From assembly GCA_964580315.1 (NCBI GenBank), contig CAZOKH010000041.1:1-31682 (forward strand): a stretch of DNA of 31,682 nucleotides, read 5' to 3'. This document shows, piece by piece, positions 15,121 through 22,574 of the stretch (the first letter of the stretch is position 1; each line of letters begins with the position of its first letter). The translations under genes and the position numbers were made by a program. Source of the DNA: CAZOKH01 sp964580315 (GTDB lineage Bacteria; Chloroflexota; Anaerolineae; Anaerolineales; Anaerolineaceae). The notes beneath the pieces are model-generated. The model had not been told where the DNA came from and made no database searches. It was given only the letters and a program-made list of their open reading frames with translations.

Positions 15121-17298
15121 TTGAAAAAAGTCAGTTCATGGTGGTCTGATCGCCACTCAAAATACCCATTAATAATACTCATACTCACCAGTATTCTTAC
15201 ACTGGCAGCGATGGTATTTCCAATAGCCATTCGTCCTGCTACTTATACCTTAAAAGAGGGAGAAGTCGTTTTTCAAGATATCCAGGCTCCGCGGACACTT
15301 ACATACGAAAGCGAAGTGTACACAGAGCAGGCTCGCATTGAAGCCGAAGGAAAGGTCTCCGCGGTTTTTCTCCCGGCAGATCCGTCCATCACTCGTTCTC
15401 AAATTGACCGTCTTCAAAGAACATTGGATTACATTGGAATTGTTCGCAATGATTCATACGCCGAACACAATCAGAAAATGGACGACCTTGCAAAAATTGA
15501 GGGTGTTGAGTTGGATGCCGCTAACGGTCAATTGATTTTAGATATGAGCGAAGCGAAGTGGGAAACCACAAAACAGGAATGTTTGCGAGTTCTCGAACTT
15601 TCCATGCGGAATTCCATTCGTCCCACGAATATATTTGAGGCTCAAAGAAACGTACCTACACTGGTCAGTTTCTCTTTGCCCGTTGACCAATCGGCAGTCG
15701 TCGGCAAACTTGTGCCTCCATTTATTGCTGCGAACAGCCTTTATAGCGAAGAAGATACCAGGGTTGCGCGGCAATCTGCCAGAGACGCTGTCGCACCGGT
15801 CATGGTTAAGTATGTAACAGGACAGGCGATTGTTTCCCGCGGGCAGGTGATTACACCAGCGATTTTGGAAGCGCTTCAACGATACAAATTAATTCGTGGG
15901 AAGAATGATTCACAATCAATCATTGCATCTGTGGCCCTGGTTTTTGCGCTTACACTTTTCGTCAGCCTTTATTACAAGAAGATCCATCCGCCTAGTTTGT
16001 CCAGCAACCGCACGATTTTGGTCATCGCTGTCTCTTTCCTGGTATTTCTAATTAGCGCCAGGCTGTTAACGCCTAATCGAACAATCTTCCCCTATCTGTT
16101 TCCTATCGCCGCATTTGGTTTTACGCTATCCAGTCTCTTCTCGCTTGAACTGGGCATTCTCTTTACGTTCATTTTGAGCGTGCTTTCAGCTTATGGTCTA
16201 ACATTTGGATTGGAGGTTACGCTTTTTTACATTCTATCCAGTTTTATTGGGATGCTGATCCTTGGAAGAGGGCGTCATATTGGGAGCTTTTTCTGGGCCG
16301 GGGTTGCTTCCAGTGGTGTTGGAATGGCTGTCATACTGGCGTTCCGCCTGCCCAATACCATAACCGATACAATTGGAATTATCACATTGTTGGGCGCAGC
16401 CATTTTCAATGGCATGGCCTCAGCCAGTGTAACGCTTCTGCTTCAATTCTTATTTGCGCAAATTTTGGGGCTAACAACCGGTTTGCAGTTGTTAGATTTG
16501 TCACGCCCCGACCATCCGCTGCTTCAGCTAATCCTGCAAAAAGCTCCTGGCACCTATCAACATAGTTTGCAGGTATCCAATTTGGCTGAACAGGCAGCCC
16601 GTGTTGTTGGCGCAGATGCATTGTTGGTGCGGGTGGGAGCTTTTCACCACGACGCCGGCAAATTAACAAACCCATCATTCTTTATTGAAAACCAGGTGGT
16701 CGGTAATCTTAATCCGCATAATGATTTGGATCCGCGGGAGTGTTCAAAGACTATCATCCAACATGTAACTGACGGGGTTGCAATGGCGCAGAAATACCGT
16801 CTGCCAACCCGCATACAAGATTTCATTCGCGAACATCATGGGACATTGGTCACTCGCTATCAATTTACCCACGCTTTACAACTTGCCGCGGAAAATCATG
16901 AACAGGTGAATATTGATGATTTTCGGTATCCAGGTCCAAAGCCTCAGTCCCGCGAAACCGCCATTTTAATGCTAGCCGATGGATGTGAGGCAAGAGCCAG
17001 GGCTGAATTGCCAGCCAACGAAAAAGCCATTGAAGAATTGGTTCGCTCAAATATTGATCAGGTTGTGCGCGATGGTCAGTTGGAGAATACAGACCTTACC
17101 ATGCGCGATTTAAACCTCATTGCAGAATCATTTATAAACACGCTAAAAAATACCTATCATCCGCGTATTCTTTACCCGCGGTACGATCCTCATGAAAAAG
17201 CCGCTGCAGAAAAAACTGAGCCGCTGGCCAGCCGAAAAGCCAGCACAACTGCTGGTTTAGAAAACATTCCTTCACAGCAAGATGGGAAAAGGGACTGA
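15121..17298 (+). CDS. 7TM-HD family cyclic-di-nucleotide phosphodiesterase (PgpH-like)
   Basis: A 725-residue membrane phosphohydrolase. It has an N-terminal transmembrane helix (about 16-37), a large outside 7TMR-HDED domain (about 40-265), seven transmembrane helices (about 270-470) and a cytoplasmic HD domain (about 480-650) with the metal motif at H510-D511 (HHDAGK), FIREHH and LADGCEARARA. Proteins of this architecture such as PgpH degrade c-di-AMP and signal osmotic and envelope state. Translation probably begins at TTG (15121), preceded by GAGG 4 nt upstream; no suitable ATG exists nearby. The stop codon directly abuts the ybeY start. The order yqeY, 7TM-HD, ybeY, dgkA is a common housekeeping arrangement. 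Confidence 0.93.
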   Translation: MKKVSSWWSDRHSKYPLIILILTSILTLAAMVFPIAIRPATYTLKEGEVVFQDIQAPRTLTYESEVYTEQARIEAEGKVSAVFLPADPSITRSQIDRLQRTLDYIGIVRNDSYAEHNQKMDDLAKIEGVELDAANGQLILDMSEAKWETTKQECLRVLELSMRNSIRPTNIFEAQRNVPTLVSFSLPVDQSAVVGKLVPPFIAANSLYSEEDTRVARQSARDAVAPVMVKYVTGQAIVSRGQVITPAILEALQRYKLIRGKNDSQSIIASVALVFALTLFVSLYYKKIHPPSLSSNRTILVIAVSFLVFLISARLLTPNRTIFPYLFPIAAFGFTLSSLFSLELGILFTFILSVLSAYGLTFGLEVTLFYILSSFIGMLILGRGRHIGSFFWAGVASSGVGMAVILAFRLPNTITDTIGIITLLGAAIFNGMASASVTLLLQFLFAQILGLTTGLQLLDLSRPDHPLLQLILQKAPGTYQHSLQVSNLAEQAARVVGADALLVRVGAFHHDAGKLTNPSFFIENQVVGNLNPHNDLDPRECSKTIIQHVTDGVAMAQKYRLPTRIQDFIREHHGTLVTRYQFTHALQLAAENHEQVNIDDFRYPGPKPQSRETAILMLADGCEARARAELPANEKAIEELVRSNIDQVVRDGQLENTDLTMRDLNLIAESFINTLKNTYHPRILYPRYDPHEKAAAEKTEPLASRKASTTAGLENIPSQQDGKRD

Positions 17299-17742
17299 AT
17301 GATTAATGTCATCATTGCTGAACAATATCAGGATTTGCTATCAGAGAAATTCATTGAATCGGTGGTTCGCTTGACACTGACAGATCAAGAAATTGATATG
17401 GAGAATAATGATTTGTCAGTTGTTATTGATTCGGATGATGTGGTAAAAGCGTTAAATCAACAATATCGTGGTCTGGATCATTCGACCGATGTTCTGTCGT
17501 TTTCTGCCAATGATCTCGACCTGGAAACAGGGCATACTATTCTAGGGGATATTGTAATTTCATATCCGCGGGCGGAAAAACAGGCGGCCGAGGCCAACCA
17601 TCCGGCAGAAAAAGAAATTCAACTTTTGACCATCCATGGGGTACTGCACCTGCTGGGCTATGATCACAGCACGGATGCTGAAAAAGAAATCATGTGGGAT
17701 ATTCAAAGCAGGCTCATGGCTAATGATTTGAAAGATTTTTAA
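17299..17742 (+). CDS. ybeY: rRNA maturation RNase YbeY
   Basis: A 147-residue endoribonuclease needed for 3' maturation of 16S rRNA and ribosome quality control. The zinc site is complete: HGVLHLLGYDH gives H113, H117 and H123. Other family features are the LNQQYRGLDHSTDVLSF segment and LGDIVIS. The start codon directly follows the stop of the 7TM-HD gene and there is only one base between its stop and the diacylglycerol kinase start, so the three are translated as one unit. Confidence 0.96.
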   Translation: MINVIIAEQYQDLLSEKFIESVVRLTLTDQEIDMENNDLSVVIDSDDVVKALNQQYRGLDHSTDVLSFSANDLDLETGHTILGDIVISYPRAEKQAAEANHPAEKEIQLLTIHGVLHLLGYDHSTDAEKEIMWDIQSRLMANDLKDF

Positions 17743-17743
17743 A

Positions 17744-18136
17744 ATGCGGCAAATTGCAGAGTTTTTTCGCACAAGGGTTGGCTCATTTCGCAATGCTTTT
17801 GCCGGGCTTTGGTATGTGGTTCGAACGCAAAAAAATGCCTGGATTCATCTCCTGGCCACCATCCTTGTAATTCTGCTTTCTTTTTGGTTGTGGATAGAAC
17901 CTGTTCAATGGGCATTGATTTTTATTTGTATTGGATTGGTCTGGTTTGCCGAATTTATTAATACGGCACTTGAAGCAGTGGTTGATCTGGCCAGCCCACA
18001 GAAACATCCACTGGCAAAGGTTGGCAAAGATGTTGGCGCTGCCGCGGTATTAATTGCTGCAATTGCTTCAACTATTATCGGGGTTTTAGTACTAGGCCCT
18101 CCATTGTTAGAAAAAATTGGACAAGTTTTGCATTAA
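17744..18136 (+). CDS. dgkA: Diacylglycerol/undecaprenol kinase family protein
   Basis: A 130-residue integral membrane kinase of the DgkA family, with three hydrophobic helices (about 32-51, 55-78 and 97-117). The catalytic signature is present: E70, N73 and E77 in FAEFINTALEAVVDL, and the second-site KDVGAAAVL at about 95-103. In Gram-positive-type bacteria this family phosphorylates undecaprenol to recycle the lipid carrier of cell-wall synthesis; in proteobacteria it acts on diacylglycerol. Which substrate applies here cannot be told from sequence, but the neighbouring ybeY is typical of the undecaprenol kinase context. It starts one base after ybeY stops. Confidence 0.93.
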   Translation: MRQIAEFFRTRVGSFRNAFAGLWYVVRTQKNAWIHLLATILVILLSFWLWIEPVQWALIFICIGLVWFAEFINTALEAVVDLASPQKHPLAKVGKDVGAAAVLIAAIASTIIGVLVLGPPLLEKIGQVLH

Positions 18137-18145
18137 GGAAAAACG

Positions 18146-18988
18146 ATGGAAAAAACTTTTCTTTTTGGAACAGTGGGATCTCCCATCTCAACGCCGGCTA
18201 AACCGGGCGGAACAATTGGCGCGATCAACCAAATTCATTCACTTGGTTTGCAGGCACTGGAGTTGGGCTGGGTGCGCGCAGTTCGAATCTCTGAAGAATC
18301 CTGTGCGCAAATTAAATCAACAGCCCATGAATTAAATATCGCAATCAGTATCCATGCGCCATACTTTATAAATTTAAATGCGACTGATGATGAGTGGAGT
18401 AATTCACGAAAACGGTTGATGGATGCAGCCTATTTTGGTTATTTGGCTGGCGCAACTGACATCATTTTTCATCCGGGCAGCTCTTTTGGCGCGCCCATTG
18501 ATGTGTGGAAAAAGAAGGTGATTGAAAGATTATCTGGTTGCGCAAACGAGCTAAAAGAGCGGGAAATTCTGGTAACCCTGCGCCCTGAAACCATGGGAAA
18601 ACAGGCATTAATCGGTTCACTTCAGGATACATTAATGCTTAGCCAGGAAATTCCAGGGGTTGAACCTTGCCTCGATTTTGCCCACTTGCATGCACGCACT
18701 GGCAATGGAATGATGAATTCTGAAGAGGAATGGATCCAATGCATTGAGGAATATCGACAGGCGTTGGGTGATGAATCATTAAAAAGATTACATATCCACC
18801 TTTCAGGCATTGAATATACCGGAAAAGGTGAGAAAAAGCATTTACCCCTGGAAGAATCTGATTTAAATTTTAAAACGCTGCTAAGAGTATTATCCAAGCA
18901 GCATTGCGGCGGGCGGATTTTGTGTGAAAGCCCAATTATGGAAGAAGATGCACTTTTAATGCAAAAGGTGATGATTGAATTGCAATAA
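18146..18988 (+). CDS. Endonuclease IV-like TIM-barrel protein
   Basis: A 280-residue protein of the apurinic endonuclease IV superfamily. Most metal ligands of E. coli Nfo have equivalents: H70 (SIHAPYF), H109 (FHPGSS), E148 (RPETMG), D177 and H180 (LDFAH), the HIHLSG histidine, H232 and E261 (LCESP). The Asp of the Nfo D-x-H zinc pair is replaced by Lys (K230, in GEKKHLPL). This matches the divergent, archaeal-like branch of the family more than classical Nfo. DNA-repair activity is therefore likely but not certain; a sugar isomerase-like function is possible. It follows the kinase gene by 9 bp and converges on the response regulator, with 15 bp between stops and no visible terminator. Confidence 0.82.
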   Translation: MEKTFLFGTVGSPISTPAKPGGTIGAINQIHSLGLQALELGWVRAVRISEESCAQIKSTAHELNIAISIHAPYFINLNATDDEWSNSRKRLMDAAYFGYLAGATDIIFHPGSSFGAPIDVWKKKVIERLSGCANELKEREILVTLRPETMGKQALIGSLQDTLMLSQEIPGVEPCLDFAHLHARTGNGMMNSEEEWIQCIEEYRQALGDESLKRLHIHLSGIEYTGKGEKKHLPLEESDLNFKTLLRVLSKQHCGGRILCESPIMEEDALLMQKVMIELQ

Positions 18989-19003
18989 TGCGAATTCAGT
19001 TTG

Positions 19004-19657
19004 CTATAAATATTCTTTTAAATTGTGTTCCACTGCAAAAGCGGCTGCTTCAGCGCGGTTGCTCACCCCCAGTTTGGAGAGGATGCTGCTAACGTAATTG
19101 CGAACTGTGCCTTCACCGAGATAAAGCGCTTTGGCAATTTCTCGATTAGTTTTTCCTTCCGACACCAATAACAAAACGTGTTTTTCCTGCTGGCTGAGAT
19201 TTGCAAAGGCAGACGCTTCTTCTTCTTTAACTGCACGGCGCACTTCTTGAAATACTCTTTGTGTAACCGCCGGATCAAGCAATGCCTCGCCCTTGCTGAC
19301 TGATTCGAGGGCCCGGATTAAATCATCTCCACCGATTTGCTTTAACACGTATCCCGAAGCGCCTGCGCGGATCGCGGAAAACAGCATTTCATCTTCAGCA
19401 TAAGAGGTTAACATGACAACCCGGATATCTGGAAACTTCTCTGTGATCGCTTCACATGCCTCGATACCAGATGCTCCCGGCAATCGTATGTCCATTAAAA
19501 CAATGTCCGGCAGGATTTTTTCGGCTTGCTCAATAGCTTCTTTGGCTGTTACCGCTTCACCCACAACCTCGAATTGAGGGTGATGCTCAACCAGTGCTTT
19601 TAATCCCAGACGGACTACTTCGTGATCATCAACGAGTAAAATTCTTGTTTTGGTCAT
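19004..19657 (-). CDS. NarL/FixJ-type response regulator
   Basis: A 217-residue two-domain regulator. The receiver (about 1-120) has acidic D10/D11, phospho-acceptor D56 in VLMDIRLPG, and K106 in YVLKQI. The C-terminal LuxR-type helix-turn-helix (about 150-212) has LSQQEKHVLLLVSEGKTNREIA and GTVRNYVSSILSKLGVSNR. It should bind DNA as a dimer when phosphorylated. A GGAG ribosome site lies 8 nt before the ATG. No histidine kinase gene is adjacent, so it is an orphan here. An 18-bp palindrome directly upstream (19671-19688) may be its own binding site. Confidence 0.94.
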   Translation of the reverse strand: MTKTRILLVDDHEVVRLGLKALVEHHPQFEVVGEAVTAKEAIEQAEKILPDIVLMDIRLPGASGIEACEAITEKFPDIRVVMLTSYAEDEMLFSAIRAGASGYVLKQIGGDDLIRALESVSKGEALLDPAVTQRVFQEVRRAVKEEEASAFANLSQQEKHVLLLVSEGKTNREIAKALYLGEGTVRNYVSSILSKLGVSNRAEAAAFAVEHNLKEYL

Positions 19658-19670
19658 TGGACTTTCTCCG

Positions 19671-19688
19671 CAATTACGCTCGTAATTG
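19671..19688. promoter_or_regulatory. Perfect inverted repeat upstream of the response regulator; candidate operator
   Basis: CAATTACG-CT-CGTAATTG has two exact 8-bp arms with a 2-bp spacer, 14-31 bp before the regulator start. Closely spaced inverted half-sites are typical of dimeric NarL/LuxR-type regulators, so autoregulation is plausible. It also lies just upstream of the divergent C39-like gene and its TATAAT. Confidence 0.5.
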
Positions 19689-19705
19689 TAACCCAGAAAT
19701 CATTC

Positions 19706-19711
19706 TATAAT
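19706..19711 (+). promoter_or_regulatory. -10 element upstream of the C39-like gene
   Basis: A perfect TATAAT lies 23 nt before the ATG at 19735. No clear -35 box is found; the region that would carry it overlaps the palindrome at 19671-19688, which would allow control of this gene by whatever binds there. Confidence 0.35.
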
Positions 19712-19734
19712 AGATTGGTAGAGAATTGTTGTTT

Positions 19735-20253
19735 ATGATTAAATCACCATTCTTAAATGATTTTATCAATTTCCACCAATTTCAAGGAAAAAGCAACGAT
19801 TGTGGACCTTATTCAGCCTCAATTGTAATATCGGCTTTAAAAAAACGAATTCTTCTGGGAAAATCCTTATCCAAATACTTTGACGACTATCCGATACAAA
19901 TTAGATTCCCTTTCTTTTTTCGTATTCCCGGATGGGCAACATTCCCCTGGGGAATAACAGCCACACTAAAACAATATGGTATCAAATCAAAATGGCGAGT
20001 ACTGATTGGTACAGCGGATCTGATTTCTGAACTAGCCGCCAACATAGTCATCGTATTGACCGGTTCATGGTCCCCGCTGACAGGGCACTATCGGATTTTA
20101 GCGGCTTTTGACTCAGACAGAGGATGGGGATTTATTGATCCAGCTTTCCCAGAGAATGCCGTTTCCTGGCAAAAAGACAGTGACTTTCTCCGGTCGTGGA
20201 AGGCGATGGGCAGGTCTGTCATAATTATAAAAACAGGAAAATATGATACATGA
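19735..20253 (+). CDS. Peptidase C39-like family protein (papain-like fold)
   Basis: A 172-residue protein with the layout of C39-like cysteine peptidases: an upstream Gln (Q17), catalytic-type C23 in NDCGPYSASI, H118 in TGHYRIL, and D135 in GFIDPA. There is no signal peptide, transmembrane helix or ABC transporter domain, so it is predicted to be a free cytosolic protein, unlike bacteriocin-processing C39 domains. Two TTG codons at 19726 and 19729 are in frame upstream, but the ATG at 19735 is the more likely start. It is divergent from the response regulator gene. No peptide substrate gene is visible nearby. The family call is reasonably firm, the function open. Confidence 0.72.
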   Translation: MIKSPFLNDFINFHQFQGKSNDCGPYSASIVISALKKRILLGKSLSKYFDDYPIQIRFPFFFRIPGWATFPWGITATLKQYGIKSKWRVLIGTADLISELAANIVIVLTGSWSPLTGHYRILAAFDSDRGWGFIDPAFPENAVSWQKDSDFLRSWKAMGRSVIIIKTGKYDT

Positions 20254-20280
20254 GCTTATATCGTGGATTATGGGGTGTGG

Positions 20281-20286
20281 TAAACT
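20281..20286 (+). promoter_or_regulatory. Possible extended -10 promoter for the lone receiver gene
   Basis: TGGTAAACT at 20278-20286 fits an extended -10 element (TG, one base, then TAAACT, 4 of 6). It would start RNA near 20293, just before the GAGG ribosome site at 20297-20300. No -35 box is seen, so this is a weak call. Confidence 0.3.
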
Positions 20287-20306
20287 AATATCAAATGAGG
20301 TGACCA

Positions 20307-20690
20307 ATGGACGGAAAACAGGTTAGGCGAATTTTATACATTGAAGATGATGCCTCTATGATTGATTTGGTGTCGCTAATCTTAAACAGAAAAGGGTTCC
20401 AGGTCATGGGAGCCAATGGCGGCATTGAAGGTTTAGATTATGTTAAAAGAGAAAAACCAGACTTAATATTGTTGGATTTAATGATGCCGGATTTGGATGG
20501 TTGGGATCTTTATCAGCAAATCAAAGCCGATCCCAATACAAAATCAATTCCCGTTATTGTAATAACGGCAAAATCCCAGTCCATCGACCGCACCCTCGGA
20601 TTATATGTGGCAAAAGTTGATGACTATTTGACAAAACCGTTCCACCCTGATGAGCTGGTTGCCAGTATTGAAAAAATTTTTTCAAAGTAG
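20307..20690 (+). CDS. Single-domain response regulator (CheY-like receiver)
   Basis: A 127-residue stand-alone receiver domain with acidic E13, D14 and D15 (YIEDDAS), phospho-acceptor D57 (ILLDLMMPDLDG), the VIVITAK switch segment and the conserved Lys in DDYLTKPFHPDEL. With no output domain it must act through protein contacts or as a phosphate relay. GAGG lies 6 nt before the ATG. It is followed after 15 bp by the DUF192 gene. No kinase is encoded nearby. Confidence 0.93.
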   Translation: MDGKQVRRILYIEDDASMIDLVSLILNRKGFQVMGANGGIEGLDYVKREKPDLILLDLMMPDLDGWDLYQQIKADPNTKSIPVIVITAKSQSIDRTLGLYVAKVDDYLTKPFHPDELVASIEKIFSK

Positions 20691-20705
20691 TTTTGTGCTC
20701 AGAAT

Positions 20706-21077
20706 ATGAAAGTTGCAACCATAAAAATTTCTTCGGATGATCAACCTGAGCAAATCAGAGTAAAAATTTGTGACGACTTTTTCAGTCGCTTTAAGGGCCT
20801 GATGTTTGACAGTGCGATTGCTCAAAATGAAGGTATTTTGTTGGTTCAGGAATCCGAAAGCAGAATAAACGCTGCAATCCACATGTTTTTTATGAATTTC
20901 GACATTGCGGTATTCTGGTTAGATAAAGACTTAAGGGTCGTTGACAAAAAAATCGCCCAAAAATGGAAATCGATCCTAACACCGTCGAAACCTGCAAAAT
21001 ATATCTTTGAAACCCACCCCAAAAACATGCAAAAAATCCAAATGGGCGAAACACTGCAACTATCAAAATTACTATGA
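20706..21077 (+). CDS. DUF192 domain-containing protein
   Basis: A 123-residue protein that fits the DUF192 family, whose function is unknown. Family features are the SRFKGLMFD segment, followed by the conserved INAAIHMFFMNFDIAVFWLD and the late YIFETHP. Most DUF192 proteins are exported, but no signal peptide is visible here, so it may be cytosolic. Its stop overlaps the start of the LysM/M23 gene by 4 bp (ATGA), implying coupled translation with an envelope protein. Confidence 0.85.
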   Translation: MKVATIKISSDDQPEQIRVKICDDFFSRFKGLMFDSAIAQNEGILLVQESESRINAAIHMFFMNFDIAVFWLDKDLRVVDKKIAQKWKSILTPSKPAKYIFETHPKNMQKIQMGETLQLSKLL

Positions 21078-22471
21078 AACGCGTAATCACCACAGCCGCT
21101 ATTACACTATTCTTTCTTCTGTCTATTGCAAATATCGCCTTTGCAGACGACGATAATTCACTTCCCCGCTATATTGTTCAAAGTGGAGATTCCCTTGGGG
21201 TAATTGCCCTGCAGTTTGGGGTATCAGTTGATGATTTGATAAAAGCTAACTCTCTGGCTGATGCGAATGCAATCACTGCGGGAGATGCCTTAATCATTCC
21301 CGGGCTGGAAGGGATATCCGGTATTTTGACTGAGGAAGTTGCCGGACTTGGGCAAAACATCCGAACTCTGGTTATTCAAAATAATATTTCGGCTGAAAAT
21401 TTAATAAAACTCAATCATTTGTCCAGCCCATCAGGATTCTATGCGGGAGCAGGTGTCATTGTTCCGCAGCAGGAAGATAAGAATGTTTTACCTGTTGGCA
21501 GAATGGAACAAAATCAATCCATTCTGAATATTGCCATCAAAAGCAATCAAAACCCCTATTTGTTAAAATTAATGAATAAATCAGCAACGGACTGGGAAAT
21601 AATCCCTGGTGACGAGCTGTTCATTCATTCAGAATTACCTCTTGAGGAAAACGCACCAGTTGAAGCTGATCAACTGAAAAATGACATTAACATAGCACCA
21701 TTGCCCCTCATTCAAGGACAGACCGGCATTCTAAAAATTCATGCCGCCGATGCGTCAAAGATTTCAGGAAATATTGCCGGAACCCCCCTGCATTTTATAC
21801 AAACGGATGAACATACGGCTTTGGCCATATTTGGCGTTTATGCCATGCAGGAACCCGGATTGGTCGAATTTTCACTTGATATTGATGAAAGCTCGGGCTT
21901 TCCATTACATCTGTCGCAAATGTTAATGGTTTTATCCGGGAATTATGGAAAAGACGCTCCCTTTGTTGTAGATCCATCAAAAATTGATCCTGCAGTAACT
22001 GAACCAGAAGCGAAAAAGTTAAAACAAATTACATCGGTAATCTCCCCAACCAGGTATTGGAACGGAAACTTTCAATACCCGGTGGACGAACCGTGCATAA
22101 ACTCATTATTTGGCAACCGCAGATCGTATAACGGAAGTCCGTACACCTATTTTCATAGTGGGGTGGATTTTGGCGTCTGCGCAAACAATTTGAATATCTA
22201 TGCTGACGCACCCGGGGTGGTTGTACAAACAGAATATCAGGAAATTTGTGGCAATTCACTGGTAATTGATCACGGCTGGGGAATATTTACTCGATTCTGC
22301 CACCTGGAAAGTTTTGCAGTGGCGCCAGGTGATACGGTTCAAACAGGTCAAATAGTTGGGCAAATTGGCAACACAGGGCGTTCAACCGGGCCCCATTTGC
22401 ACTGGGAAATACTGGTTCACACAGTAAATGTCAATCCTTTTACCTGGATCGATAACGATTATTTAAAGTGA
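21074..22471 (+). CDS. Exported LysM and M23 peptidase-domain protein
   Basis: A 465-residue secreted cell-wall protein. It has a signal peptide (about 1-24, ending AFA), a clear LysM repeat (about 32-76, YIVQSGDSLGVIALQFGVS), two more degenerate LysM-like repeats (about 95-131 and 145-186), a beta-rich middle part, and a C-terminal M23/LytM domain (about 340-460). The zinc motifs FHSGVDFG (HxxxD) and HLHWE (HxH) are intact, so endopeptidase activity on peptidoglycan or another cross-linked polymer is likely. Four cysteines in the M23 domain could form disulfides outside the cell. Its start overlaps the DUF192 gene by 4 bp. Confidence 0.92.
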   Translation: MKRVITTAAITLFFLLSIANIAFADDDNSLPRYIVQSGDSLGVIALQFGVSVDDLIKANSLADANAITAGDALIIPGLEGISGILTEEVAGLGQNIRTLVIQNNISAENLIKLNHLSSPSGFYAGAGVIVPQQEDKNVLPVGRMEQNQSILNIAIKSNQNPYLLKLMNKSATDWEIIPGDELFIHSELPLEENAPVEADQLKNDINIAPLPLIQGQTGILKIHAADASKISGNIAGTPLHFIQTDEHTALAIFGVYAMQEPGLVEFSLDIDESSGFPLHLSQMLMVLSGNYGKDAPFVVDPSKIDPAVTEPEAKKLKQITSVISPTRYWNGNFQYPVDEPCINSLFGNRRSYNGSPYTYFHSGVDFGVCANNLNIYADAPGVVVQTEYQEICGNSLVIDHGWGIFTRFCHLESFAVAPGDTVQTGQIVGQIGNTGRSTGPHLHWEILVHTVNVNPFTWIDNDYLK

Positions 22472-22510
22472 AAAGCAGAGAAATTTCACAATAGTTTTTT
22501 TGTGCTAAGG

Positions 22511-22516
22511 TATAAT
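22511..22516 (+). promoter_or_regulatory. Promoter -10 element for the two-gene unknown module
   Basis: A perfect TATAAT lies about 58 nt before the ATG at 22575, in the only long AT-rich gap of this region (22472-22574). A TTCACA at 22485-22490 could be the -35 box but the 20-bp spacing is longer than usual. The rest of the gap shows nothing recognisable. Confidence 0.4.
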
Positions 22517-22574
22517 CTAATAGCATATAAACAAAATAAGTGTTCTAAACGCTATAGGAAAGTTTTATTAAGAA

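Noticed and set aside
18989..19003. A bidirectional terminator between the endonuclease IV-like gene and the response regulator
   Set aside because: The 15-bp gap has no GC-rich hairpin or T-run that would support a terminator.
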